A stretch of DNA of 12,923 bases from Hydrogenophaga sp. (GCA_020047875.1 JAIFNE010000023.1:2017-14939), one strand, 5' to 3'; positions 1 to 6,812 are shown, counted from the first letter of the stretch. The notes: a model not told the origin generated them from the letters alone. Translations and numbers: made by a program.

Positions 1-222
1 GAGCTGCAGGCCAGCTGGTTCGAGGGCAAGTTGCGCGTGGGCCTGACCGCGGGCGCCTCGGCGCCCGAGATCCTGGTGCGCCAGGTGATCGAGCGCATCA
101 AGGCGCTGGGCGCGATCTCGGTGCGCACCATGGACGGCCTGACCGAGTCGGTGAAATTCCCGCTGCCCAAAGGGCTGAAGATCAACGACAACGACATCGA
201 TCTGATCAACCACCTCAAGTGA
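1..222 (+). CDS. ispH: 4-hydroxy-3-methylbut-2-enyl diphosphate reductase IspH, C-terminal fragment
   Basis: This is the last 73 residues of IspH, the cytosolic iron-sulfur enzyme that makes IPP and DMAPP in the final step of the MEP isoprenoid pathway. The reading frame is open from the first base, so the start lies upstream of the window. The visible part carries the conserved VGLTAGASAPE segment at residues 13-23, which holds the last conserved substrate-contacting Ser/Ala region of the family. It is followed by the usual ending with a TESVKFPLP stretch and a short polar tail. The catalytic cysteines are mostly outside the window and cannot be checked. It reads in the same direction as serS, 44 bases upstream of it, a pairing common in Comamonadaceae. 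Nothing appears odd in the visible part. Confidence 0.93.
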   Translation, partial: ELQASWFEGKLRVGLTAGASAPEILVRQVIERIKALGAISVRTMDGLTESVKFPLPKGLKINDNDIDLINHLK

Positions 223-266
223 GCCCACCGGGGCCCGCGCTGCGGCAGCAAACCTACAATCCGTCC

Positions 267-1580
267 ATGCTAGACATTGCCCAACTGAGAAAAGACCTGC
301 CCGGCGTGGTTGCCCGGCTGCAATCCCGCAAAAATCCCCAGCCATTTCTGGATGTGGAGGCTTTCGAGGCGCTCGAATCCGAGCGCAAGACGCTGCAGAC
401 CCGCACCGAGGCCCTACAGAGCCAGCGCAACCAGCTCTCCAAGCAGATTGGCCAGCTCAAGGGCAAGGGTCAGCACGCCGAGGCCGATGCCGCCATGGCA
501 CAGGTCAATGCGCTCAAGGGTGAGCTGGACCAATCGGCGCAGCGGCTCGAACACATTCAACACGAGCTGCAGACCCTGCTGCTGGCGGTGCCCAACCTGC
601 CGCACGACAGCGTGCCGGTGGGCAGCGACGAACACGGCAATGTGGAAATTCGCCGCTGGGGCACGCCCCGCGCCTTCGACTTCCCGGTGCGCGACCATGT
701 GGACCTGGGCGAGCCGCTGGGCCTGGACTTCGAAACCGGCGCCAAGCTGGCCGGCTCCCGCTTCAGTTTCATGCGCGGCCCGGTCGCCCGGCTGCACCGC
801 GCACTTGCCCAGTTCATGCTGGACGTGCAGACGCAGGAACACGGCTACACCGAGTGCTACACGCCCTACATCGTGAACGCGGAAACCTTGCGCGGCACCG
901 GCCAGCTGCCCAAGTTCGAGGCCGATCTGTTCGCCGCCAACAAGGGTGGTCAGGATGGCGCAGACGACGGCCAGGCGCTCTACCTGATCCCCACGTCTGA
1001 GGTGCCGCTGACCAACGTGGTGCGTGACACGGTGCTGGCCGAGGCCGATCTGCCCATCCGGCTCACCGCCCACACGCCATGCTTTCGTTCTGAGGCCGGT
1101 AGCGCCGGGCGGGATACCCGTGGACTGATCCGCCAGCATCAGTTTGACAAGGTGGAGATGGTGCAGATCGTGCACCCCGATGCGAGCGACGCCGCGCTGC
1201 AGGCCATGACCGGCCACGCCGAGGCCATTCTGCAAAAGCTCGAACTGCCCTACCGGGTGATGAGCCTGTGTACCGGCGACATGGGTTTTGGCGCCAGCAA
1301 GACCCATGACCTGGAGGTCTGGGTACCCGCGCAGGGCACCTACCGCGAGATCAGCTCGGTCTCCAACTGCGAAGCGTTCCAGGCGCGGCGCTTGCAAGCG
1401 CGCTTCAAAAACGCGCAGGGCAAAAATGAGCTGGTGCATACGCTCAACGGCTCCGGTCTCGCGGTTGGCCGGGCGCTGGTGGCGGTGCTGGAAAACCACC
1501 AGCAGGCCGATGGCAGCGTCACCATTCCTGAGGTGCTGCGCCCCTACATGGGCGGTTTGGAGCGCCTCGCGGCGGTCTGA
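267..1580 (+). CDS. serS: Serine--tRNA ligase
   Basis: Class II aminoacyl-tRNA synthetase that charges tRNA-Ser (and tRNA-Sec) in the cytosol. The product is 437 residues, the usual bacterial length. The frame is open upstream to an ATG-less GTG at 219, but the ATG at 267 gives the family's standard N-terminus MLDIAQLRKD, so it is chosen. Residues about 30-105 are the long antiparallel coiled-coil arm that grips the tRNA long extra arm. The catalytic core follows: the TSE motif at 243-245 (serine/ATP site), class II motif 2 at about 272-297 (FRSE then a loop ending in FDKVE), an EISSVSNCEAFQARR block at 361-375, and motif 3 at about 394-411 containing GSGLAVGRALVAVLENHQ. All expected motifs are intact. 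It is housekeeping and unrelated to the catabolic genes that follow. Confidence 0.97.
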   Translation: MLDIAQLRKDLPGVVARLQSRKNPQPFLDVEAFEALESERKTLQTRTEALQSQRNQLSKQIGQLKGKGQHAEADAAMAQVNALKGELDQSAQRLEHIQHELQTLLLAVPNLPHDSVPVGSDEHGNVEIRRWGTPRAFDFPVRDHVDLGEPLGLDFETGAKLAGSRFSFMRGPVARLHRALAQFMLDVQTQEHGYTECYTPYIVNAETLRGTGQLPKFEADLFAANKGGQDGADDGQALYLIPTSEVPLTNVVRDTVLAEADLPIRLTAHTPCFRSEAGSAGRDTRGLIRQHQFDKVEMVQIVHPDASDAALQAMTGHAEAILQKLELPYRVMSLCTGDMGFGASKTHDLEVWVPAQGTYREISSVSNCEAFQARRLQARFKNAQGKNELVHTLNGSGLAVGRALVAVLENHQQADGSVTIPEVLRPYMGGLERLAAV

Positions 1581-1776
1581 AAGCTGGGCCGCCTTCAAAG
1601 TACTGAAGCGTGCGGTTAAAGCAGGCGAGGGCGCTGCCGGCCACCGCCTTGCCCGCTCAGACCGCCAGCGATTAGACAGCGGCGCGTCGTGGCGCGCGCT
1701 TTCTGTTGTGGTGTCGCAGGCAGCAGGCATGCGCGAGGCCAGCACCGCACCCCGAGCAAGCCGCAGCAACTCGTTT

Positions 1777-1792
1777 TGGTGCAAATGGTGCC
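1777..1792. promoter_or_regulatory. Tandem TGGTGC half-sites (possible weak NtrC-like sites)
   Basis: TGGTGCA at 1777-1783 and TGGTGCC at 1786-1792 are direct repeats whose starts lie 9 bases apart, almost one DNA turn. Each matches one arm of the NtrC consensus (TGCACCA-N3-TGGTGCA). They lie just upstream of the better inverted repeat at 1809-1825, about 150-165 bp before the predicted transcription start. They could be secondary activator contacts. The match to half-sites alone is weak evidence. Confidence 0.3.
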
Positions 1793-1808
1793 GCTGTGCA
1801 AGCAGGAG

Positions 1809-1825
1809 AGCACAAATTCGGTGCA
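1809..1825. promoter_or_regulatory. NtrC-like upstream activator site
   Basis: The 17-mer AGCACAAATTCGGTGCA is an imperfect palindrome in which GCAC and GTGC are separated by exactly 7 bases. This is the arm spacing of the enterobacterial NtrC consensus TGCACCA-N3-TGGTGCA, and 14 of its 17 positions agree with that consensus when the central three are left free. It is centred about 125 bp upstream of the start point predicted from the sigma-54 promoter at 1915-1931, the usual range for a bacterial enhancer-binding protein. The activator could be NtrC or a relative. No regulator gene lies in the window. Confidence 0.5.
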
Positions 1826-1914
1826 GTCGACAGCAGCTTTGGCGGGGAGCTTCAAAAAGCGGCTTTGACACCGGCCCCTGTCGACGGACTGAAAGTTGCT
1901 CGCGAATCAAACTG

Positions 1915-1931
1915 TTGGTACAGGCCTTGCT
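1915..1931 (+). promoter_or_regulatory. Sigma-54 (-24/-12) promoter for the creatininase-led operon
   Basis: TTGGTACAGGCCTTGCT matches the sigma-54 consensus YTGGCACGRNNNTTGCW at all but two constrained positions (C to T after the GG, and G to A at position 8). The invariant GG (1917-1918) and GC (1929-1930) are separated by the required 10 bases. The predicted start point is near 1942, giving a leader of about 112 bases before the ATG at 2054. An NtrC-like palindrome lies at an enhancer distance upstream. Together these suggest expression under nitrogen limitation. Confidence 0.7.
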
Positions 1932-2053
1932 TGCGCCAGGTTAAACAACCATCTGAGCAGTCAACCACGAACAGCCCCACGACAGGCTGCTCAACCCAAA
2001 ATCAGAGGGCGACACCGCGTGGCGCTTGCCCAGCCGGTGACCCAGGAGACCGC

Positions 2054-2908
2054 ATGCCTTTGCCCCATCTTCGCTTTTGGTCTGACTGGACCGCTCGCGA
2101 CTTTGCTGAACTTCAGTGTGGCGGCGATGCCGCGCGTGCGGTGGCTGTGTTGCCAGTGGCCGCCATCGAGCAACACGGCCCCCACCTGCCGGTGAGCGTG
2201 GACACCACCTTGGCAGATGGCGTGATCGCCGCTTGTCTGGATCACCTGCCAGCCGACCTGATCGTGCTTTTCATGCCCACCCAGGCGGTGGGCAAAAGCA
2301 ACGAACACGCCCGTTACGCCGGCACGCTCACGCTGAGCGCCGACACCTTGCGCCGCGTCTGGATGGAGCTTGGCGCTTGCGTGGCGCGCGCTGGCATTCG
2401 CAAGCTGGTGCTGCTCAACAGCCACGGTGGACAGATCAACCTCATGGAAATGGTGGCGCGCGATTTGCGCGAGGCATATGGCCTGCTGGTGATTTCCACC
2501 AATTGGTTCAGTTTGCCCATGGCGCCCGAAACCCACCAGCGGTTCAGTGATGATGAGCACCGCTTTGGTATTCACGCAGGCGATGTCGAGACTTCCATGA
2601 TGCTGGCCTTGCGGCCTGAGCTGGTTCATTCGGAGCACGCGCAGGACTTTGGCACTGCCATGGCAACGCGTGCACAGGACTACCCGCTGCTGGGCAGTGG
2701 CGCCGGCAAGGTTGCCTGGCAGATGCAGGACCTCAACACCTGGGGGGCTGCGGGCAATGCGACGCTGGCCACCGCCGAGAAGGGTCGCGCGGTGCTGGAT
2801 GACGCTGGTCGGCAGCTCGCAGCACTGTTGCAGGAGGTGGACCGCCTGCCGCTGAATACATTGAACGAGCACACCGCCTGGACCCCGTCAAAGCGCCACA
2901 ACCCATGA
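2054..2908 (+). CDS. Creatininase-family amidohydrolase
   Basis: A 284-residue member of the creatininase (creatinine amidohydrolase) superfamily, cytosolic metal-dependent hydrolases that open cyclic amides or cleave related C-N bonds. Members include creatininase, a formamidopyrimidine-related deformylase of archaeal flavin synthesis and the mycofactocin peptidase MftE. Signature elements are present: IEQHGPHLP with candidate metal ligands Glu39 and His41, Asp50 eleven residues after Glu39 as in creatininase, NSHGGQ with His124, and HAGDVETS at 174-181. The NSHGG form (rather than the NGHYE of Pseudomonas creatininase) says it is not a classical creatininase. The frame runs open 116 codons upstream, but the ATG at 2054 has an AGGAGA 4 bases before it and gives a normal N-terminus. 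It is first gene of the operon and its stop overlaps the next start (ATGA). A ring-opening amidase role is inferred; the substrate is unknown. Confidence 0.85.
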   Translation: MPLPHLRFWSDWTARDFAELQCGGDAARAVAVLPVAAIEQHGPHLPVSVDTTLADGVIAACLDHLPADLIVLFMPTQAVGKSNEHARYAGTLTLSADTLRRVWMELGACVARAGIRKLVLLNSHGGQINLMEMVARDLREAYGLLVISTNWFSLPMAPETHQRFSDDEHRFGIHAGDVETSMMLALRPELVHSEHAQDFGTAMATRAQDYPLLGSGAGKVAWQMQDLNTWGAAGNATLATAEKGRAVLDDAGRQLAALLQEVDRLPLNTLNEHTAWTPSKRHNP

Positions 2909-4098
2909 CGTTGTTGCAGGCCATGTACATTCCGCCGGCGGTGCGGGGCTTTGAGTCCACCGCGCCCGCAGGGGCCGTGTTCGATGTGGCCTGGGTCGGC
3001 GAGCATGTGACCACCATCGAGCCGTGTGCGCCGGGCACCGAGGCTCAGGGCCTGTTGTTGCCCACGCTGGTTGACTTGCATCTCCACTTGGACAAAACCC
3101 ACACTGTGCACGAGACAGGCGCTGCCAACGGCGATCTGTTCCGAGCCATCGAGATGATCGCCCAGCACCGCGAAACCTGGACCGAAGCCGACTTGCGACG
3201 GCGCATGGAGCGCGGCCTGCAAGCGTGCTGGCGCAGCGGTGTGCGCGCGTTGCGCACACACCTGGACTGGATGGGCAGTGAACGCCCGCTCTCGGTGAAG
3301 GTGCTGAGCGACCTGCGCACGCAGTGGCGCGATCGGTTGGACATTCAGTGGGTCTCGCTCACGGCCCTGGACCAATTCGACAACACGACTTGGGCACGGG
3401 GCATGGCTTTGCAGGTGAAGTCCATGGGCGGGATACTCGGTTGCTTCATCTACCGCAACGACGCACTCAAGCGCAAGCTTCAAAGCGTGTTTGAGTTGGC
3501 CACCGAGCTCGATCTCGACCTGGACTTCCATGTCGACGAAGGCCTGGATGTGGACGCCCAAGGCCTTCGGACCATCGCCGAGCTCACGCTCGCGCATGGC
3601 TGGCAAGGCCGTGTGGTCTGCGGCCACGCTTGCTCTCTTTCTGTGCAGCCCATCGAGCAAGCGCGCGACACGCTGGGCCTGCTGGCGCAGGCAAACATCA
3701 CGCTCACCGCGCTGCCCACCACCAACCTGTACCTCCAAGGCTCGTGGAGCGAGACGCCGGTGCAGCGCGGCATCACGCGGCTGCAAGAAGCGCGTCAGAT
3801 GGGCGTGCGCACCTGCATCGCCAGCGACAACGTGGCCGATCCGTTCTTCCCCTACGGTTGTTACGACCCGCTGGAGGCCTGGGCGCTGGGCGTACAAATG
3901 GCCCACCTGGCCCCAGCGCAGGACTGGTTGGACACCGTGACCGTGGCTCCTGCCCAAGCCATGAAGCTGGCCTGGGACGGACGCCTTGCACCCGGCTGCC
4001 CAGCCGACTTCGTGCTGCTCAGCGCACACGACGGCTTACAAGCCATGACACCCGCTGGCCGACACCGCCGCATCCACAGACAAGGACACTGGCTATGA
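2905..4098 (+). CDS. CodA/AtzC-like amidohydrolase (cytosine-deaminase-type)
   Basis: A 397-residue metal-dependent hydrolase of the amidohydrolase superfamily, closest in pattern to cytosine deaminase CodA and N-isopropylammelide aminohydrolase AtzC. It would hydrolyse an exocyclic amine or cyclic amide on a small N-heterocycle in the cytosol. All metal ligands of E. coli CodA have counterparts: His59 and His61 (HLHLDK), His209 with Glu212 (FHVDE), His241 (CGHA) and Asp308 (SDNVADPFFPYG). Local context differs from CodA: CGHAC replaces ASHTT and SDNV replaces HDDV, so specificity for cytosine is doubtful. Creatinine deaminases and isoguanine deaminases are alternatives in the same superfamily branch. 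The ATG at 2905 overlaps the upstream stop by four bases, and its own stop overlaps the next gene in the same way, indicating translational coupling. Confidence 0.85.
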   Translation: MTLLQAMYIPPAVRGFESTAPAGAVFDVAWVGEHVTTIEPCAPGTEAQGLLLPTLVDLHLHLDKTHTVHETGAANGDLFRAIEMIAQHRETWTEADLRRRMERGLQACWRSGVRALRTHLDWMGSERPLSVKVLSDLRTQWRDRLDIQWVSLTALDQFDNTTWARGMALQVKSMGGILGCFIYRNDALKRKLQSVFELATELDLDLDFHVDEGLDVDAQGLRTIAELTLAHGWQGRVVCGHACSLSVQPIEQARDTLGLLAQANITLTALPTTNLYLQGSWSETPVQRGITRLQEARQMGVRTCIASDNVADPFFPYGCYDPLEAWALGVQMAHLAPAQDWLDTVTVAPAQAMKLAWDGRLAPGCPADFVLLSAHDGLQAMTPAGRHRRIHRQGHWL

Positions 4099-5549
4099 AC
4101 GCTTCCACCACCCTTTCAACCACCTCCTCATCCATTGGTCAGCTGATTGAGGCGCTGGAGGGCATTGAGATCAGCACCGATCCGGTGCAGCTCGACATCA
4201 AAAGCCACGATTACCACTGGTACAGCCCCATTTTGAAGAACATGCTGGCCACCTGCCGCGGTGAAGTGATCGTGCGACCCACCACAGAGGAGCAGGTGAT
4301 ACGCGTGGCTGCTGCCTGCGCCCGGCTGCGCGTGAAGGTCACGGTACGCGGGGGTGGCACTGGCAACTACGGGCAGTGCGTGCCGCTTGAAGGTGGTGTG
4401 ATCCTGGATATCACAGGCCTTAACCGAGTGCTCGACATCCGCCCCGGCAGTGTGCGGGTGCAGGCAGGTTGCATGATCATGGCGCTGGAGCGCGCGGTGC
4501 GCGCCAGCACCGTGGTGCCCGGTGGACAAGAACTGCTGATGTACCCAAGCACGCGCGACACCGCCACCATCGGCGGCTTCATCGGTGGCGGGTATGGTGG
4601 CGCGGGCAGCGTGCGCAACGGCATCCTCAAAGATCCCGGCAACGTGACACGCGTGCGCATCATCACGCTGGAAGAAACGCCGCGCATCATTGAACTCGAC
4701 GACGCCGATATCCAGAAAGTGCACCATGCCTTTGGTACCAACGGCGTGATGACCGAACTCACCCTCGCACTCAAACCCGCTGTGGACTGGGTGCACCACA
4801 TTGCCTTGTTTCCCAGCTACCGCCGCGCGCTCGAATTTGGTGTGGCTGCCACGATGGCCTGCGCGCGAGCGAATCCCATCCGTGGCGCAGATGCACAAGA
4901 CATTCCCGCGGGCCCGGCGCTCGATGCGTTCGAGATCACCGCTGTGGATCAACGCTTCGCGCCGTTTTATACCCAAGCGTTTGGTGAGCGTTTCCCGCTG
5001 GGGCACGACGCGGTCTTCTCGATGGTCAACCCACGCGATCTCGATGGCTGGCGTGCACTCATGCAAGCACACGGCGGCACCGAAACCATGGCGCTGACCG
5101 AGACCGAGGTGGACGCGCAAGGCCTGGTACCAGCCTTCGAATGCGCCTGGAACCACACCACCCTGATGGCGCTGCGCCACGACAAAAGCTGGACCAATCT
5201 GCAGACGGTCTACGCTTGGCCGCTCGATCTCGATTTGGTGGACAAGCAGATGCAGCGTTACGGCGATGAGGTGGTGATGCACCACGAATTTGGCCGTGAC
5301 AGCCACGGCTTCGTGGTGTTCGCGTTGCCGTTGGTGGCCTACTTTGACCGCGAGCGCCTGTACGAAATCATCCGGGAACATGAAGCTGATGGGTGCCTGG
5401 TGTTCGACAACCATGTGGTCACCATCGAGGGTGGCGGCATGAAGACCATCGACCAGGCGCAGATCGAGCTGAAAAAGGTGGCCGACCCGCATGGCCTGAT
5501 GAATCCGGGCAAGACTGAAGGCTGGAGAGCCGAATACGCCCAGCCTTGA
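4095..5549 (+). CDS. FAD-linked oxidase (PCMH/VAO-type)
   Basis: A 484-residue flavoprotein with the FAD_binding_4 (PCMH) fold in about residues 55-240 and a substrate-binding C-terminal half ending in DPHGLMNPGKTEGW, typical of GlcD-like oxidases. The FAD pyrophosphate segment is VRGGGTGNYGQCVP at 84-97 and the second glycine-rich stretch is TIGGFIGGGYGGAGSVRNG at 158-176. Neither segment carries the His or Cys used for covalent flavin in BBE-type relatives, so FAD is probably bound non-covalently. No signal peptide is visible. The ATG at 4095 overlaps the previous stop (ATGA) and follows AAGGA at 4083-4087; the open frame upstream to 3630 lies inside the preceding gene and is not used. It probably dehydrogenates an intermediate of the pathway; whether the acceptor is oxygen, quinone or a flavodoxin-like partner is not known. 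Confidence 0.85.
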   Translation: MNASTTLSTTSSSIGQLIEALEGIEISTDPVQLDIKSHDYHWYSPILKNMLATCRGEVIVRPTTEEQVIRVAAACARLRVKVTVRGGGTGNYGQCVPLEGGVILDITGLNRVLDIRPGSVRVQAGCMIMALERAVRASTVVPGGQELLMYPSTRDTATIGGFIGGGYGGAGSVRNGILKDPGNVTRVRIITLEETPRIIELDDADIQKVHHAFGTNGVMTELTLALKPAVDWVHHIALFPSYRRALEFGVAATMACARANPIRGADAQDIPAGPALDAFEITAVDQRFAPFYTQAFGERFPLGHDAVFSMVNPRDLDGWRALMQAHGGTETMALTETEVDAQGLVPAFECAWNHTTLMALRHDKSWTNLQTVYAWPLDLDLVDKQMQRYGDEVVMHHEFGRDSHGFVVFALPLVAYFDRERLYEIIREHEADGCLVFDNHVVTIEGGGMKTIDQAQIELKKVADPHGLMNPGKTEGWRAEYAQP

Positions 5550-5561
5550 GGGGCCAGCACC

Positions 5562-6155
5562 ATGCAGGTTCTTATCGTTCACGCTCACCCCAACCCGCAA
5601 AGCCTCAGCTGCGCATTGTTCAGGCTGGCACAGGAAACATTGCGCAATCGCGGGCATGCCGTGGATACCATCGACCTGTATGCCGAGGGCTTTGACCCGG
5701 TGCTGTCGTTGGAGGAAAAGAGCGCCTACCTGGAATGCCCCGACTGGTTGATACAACGCTTTGAAACCCACATCGCCCTGATTTCGCGCGCTGAGCACAT
5801 CGTGCTGGTTTACCCCACTTGGTGGTGGGGGCCGCCCGCCATTCTCAAGGGCTGGCTGGAGAGGGTGTGGCTACCCAAAATCACCTTCAAGCCAGCCGCC
5901 CGAAAAGGCGCACGCCTGGTGCCGCAAATGCAGCATGTGCGCCACTTAACTGTGATCACGCACGGCGGCTCGCCCTGGTGGTGGCTGAAATTCATGGGCG
6001 ATCCGCACCGCAGCATGATGACCCGCGGCATGGCCATGTTGTTCCATCCGCGCTGCCGCAAGACATGGCTGCAGCTGCACGACATGAACAACGTGACACG
6101 ACAAGACTGTGAGCGTTTCATGCAAAAAGTGCAGCGAGCGCTTGATCGCGCCTGA
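5562..6155 (+). CDS. Flavodoxin-fold NAD(P)H oxidoreductase (quinone reductase/KefF-MdaB type)
   Basis: A 197-residue protein of the Flavodoxin_2 family, which uses bound FMN or FAD to pass two electrons from NAD(P)H to quinones, flavins or other small acceptors. The N-terminal strand and phosphate loop read MQVLIVHAHPNPQSLS, with the H-x-H-P motif at 7-10. The conserved YPTWWWGPPAILKGWLERVW block at 84-103 is the flavin/isoalloxazine site and dimer face. The length is normal and there is no signal peptide. It starts 12 bases after the FAD oxidase stop, with GAGGGG at 5548-5553 as a ribosome site overlapping that stop. Operon membership suggests it either recycles electrons from the upstream oxidase or reduces a pathway intermediate, for example a quinone-like oxidised heterocycle; both are inference. 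Confidence 0.85.
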   Translation: MQVLIVHAHPNPQSLSCALFRLAQETLRNRGHAVDTIDLYAEGFDPVLSLEEKSAYLECPDWLIQRFETHIALISRAEHIVLVYPTWWWGPPAILKGWLERVWLPKITFKPAARKGARLVPQMQHVRHLTVITHGGSPWWWLKFMGDPHRSMMTRGMAMLFHPRCRKTWLQLHDMNNVTRQDCERFMQKVQRALDRA

Positions 6156-6187
6156 CTTTGTCCGAATCCTTTAGCTGGAGACAACCA

Positions 6188-6667
6188 TTGAGCCTCGCTC
6201 CTGACAACACCCGCGGTCAGCCTTTGGCGCGCTACGCAGCGGCCAGGCAACTGGGCGAGTACCTGTATCTCAGCGGCGTGATCGCGGTAGATCCGACTTC
6301 AGGCGAGGTGCTGGAGCGCTATCGGCAACTACCCGATACCGCGCGAAGCGCACTCAAGGCCTTGGGCTACGACACCGGGCAGCTGTCGGTCGATGTTTTC
6401 GAGAGCCCCATTGTGGTGCAAAGCTGGGTTGTTTTGGAGAGCATACGCACCACGGTGGCCTCCCATGGCGGGGATATGGCGAACGTCTGCCGCTTGGTTC
6501 AGTATTTCCGAGACCTGCGCAGCTACCCAGCCTACAACAGGGTGCGAGACCTTTTCTTTGCGCAGCCGGTCGTGAGCACGGTGGTGGAAGTCAGCCGAAT
6601 GTTGCCAACCGATGCCGTGGTACTGGAAGTGGAGGCCACCGTTTGGATGCCGCCTTCGTCGCGCTGA
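6188..6667 (+). CDS. Rid-family (YjgF/YER057c/UK114) protein
   Basis: A 159-residue Rid-fold protein. Relatives hydrolyse reactive enamine/imine intermediates (RidA) or act in pyrimidine catabolism (RutC) and 2-aminomuconate deamination. The core reads GEYLYLSGVIAVDP (23-36), with the partner-strand region FRDLRSYPAYNRVRDLFF (107-124) and the closing MLPTDAVVLEVEATV (138-152). The RidA motif PARS is here PVVS at 127-130, so the arginine essential for RidA imine hydrolysis (Arg105 in E. coli-type proteins) is replaced by Val129. This places it in a divergent Rid subgroup whose chemistry is uncertain. Start choice: a TTG at 6188 follows GGAGA (6177-6181) with a 6-base spacer. Another TTG at 6158 would add 10 residues but has no comparable ribosome site. 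It is the last gene before the second promoter. Confidence 0.8.
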   Translation: MSLAPDNTRGQPLARYAAARQLGEYLYLSGVIAVDPTSGEVLERYRQLPDTARSALKALGYDTGQLSVDVFESPIVVQSWVVLESIRTTVASHGGDMANVCRLVQYFRDLRSYPAYNRVRDLFFAQPVVSTVVEVSRMLPTDAVVLEVEATVWMPPSSR

Positions 6668-6812
6668 CGGCGACCAACTGTCGTTAACGGCTGCTCAAGC
6701 GGCGGTGGCTGGAATGAACGGCAGCCAAACTTGGCACAGAGTTTGCCTATCTCTCGCTGTTCAGTGTTGTGGAAACGTTCTACCCATGTTGACATTTACA
6801 GGAGATAGCCAG
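6668..6812. other. Intergenic region between the enzyme operon and the importer operon
   Basis: This 145-bp stretch has no gene. It holds the sigma-54 promoter at 6731-6747 and the AGGAGA ribosome site at 6800-6805. No obvious terminator hairpin with a T-run was seen, so read-through from the Rid gene into the importer genes is possible. Confidence 0.6.
6731..6747 (+). promoter_or_regulatory. Sigma-54 (-24/-12) promoter for the ABC importer operon
   Basis: TTGGCACAGAGTTTGCC is a near-consensus sigma-54 promoter: the full TTGGCAC block, then TTGC, with GG (6733-6734) and GC (6745-6746) separated by exactly 10 bases. The deviations are A for G at position 8 and C for A/T at the last position. 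The predicted start is near 6758, leaving a 55-base leader before the ATG at 6813. It lies in a gene-free gap directly before a new operon. I found no clear NtrC palindrome upstream, in the Rid gene. Confidence 0.75.

Larger units (their letters stand above)
1581..2053. other. 473-bp intergenic region between serS and the catabolic operon
   Basis: No convincing gene is seen here. Frames are open across parts of it, but their translations are compositionally odd and match no family I know. No tRNA (no T-loop GGTTCGA-type box) is visible, although serS is sometimes followed by one. The region does contain regulatory structure, listed separately: tandem TGGTGC half-sites at 1777-1792, an inverted repeat resembling an NtrC site at 1809-1825, a sigma-54 promoter candidate at 1915-1931 and a Shine-Dalgarno at 2044-2049. 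Its composition is less uniform than that of the flanking genes, consistent with a junction between housekeeping and accessory DNA; this last point is inference. Confidence 0.6.

Noticed and set aside
219..266. Longer serS start at a GTG overlapping the ispH stop.
   Set aside because: The ATG at 267 gives the conserved SerS N-terminus MLDIAQLR; the added 16 residues are not part of the family.
1590..1610. Small hairpin (CTTCA/TGAAG) just after serS, considered as its terminator.
   Set aside because: The stem is only five pairs before a mismatch, and no T-run follows.
1777..1793. TTGGTGCAAATGGTGCC read as another sigma-54 promoter, since GG and GC are 10 bases apart.
   Set aside because: It lacks CAC and TTGC. 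The bases are better explained as tandem TGGTGC half-sites next to the NtrC-like palindrome.
1706..2053. In-frame upstream extension of the creatininase-family gene by 116 codons.
   Set aside because: It has no family similarity, lies partly upstream of the predicted sigma-54 transcription start, and the ATG at 2054 has its own ribosome site.
1581..2053. Search for a tRNA-Ser or other small RNA gene after serS.
   Set aside because: No cloverleaf arms or T-loop consensus were found by eye. A covariance-model scan would settle this.
414..5798. Very long minus-strand open frames opposite serS (414-1910), the CodA-like gene (2680-4029) and the FAD oxidase (4128-5798).
   Set aside because: They are antisense shadows expected in GC-rich DNA. 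Their translations are rich in His, Gln, Val and Gly with no recognisable domain, while the plus-strand frames carry intact family motifs.
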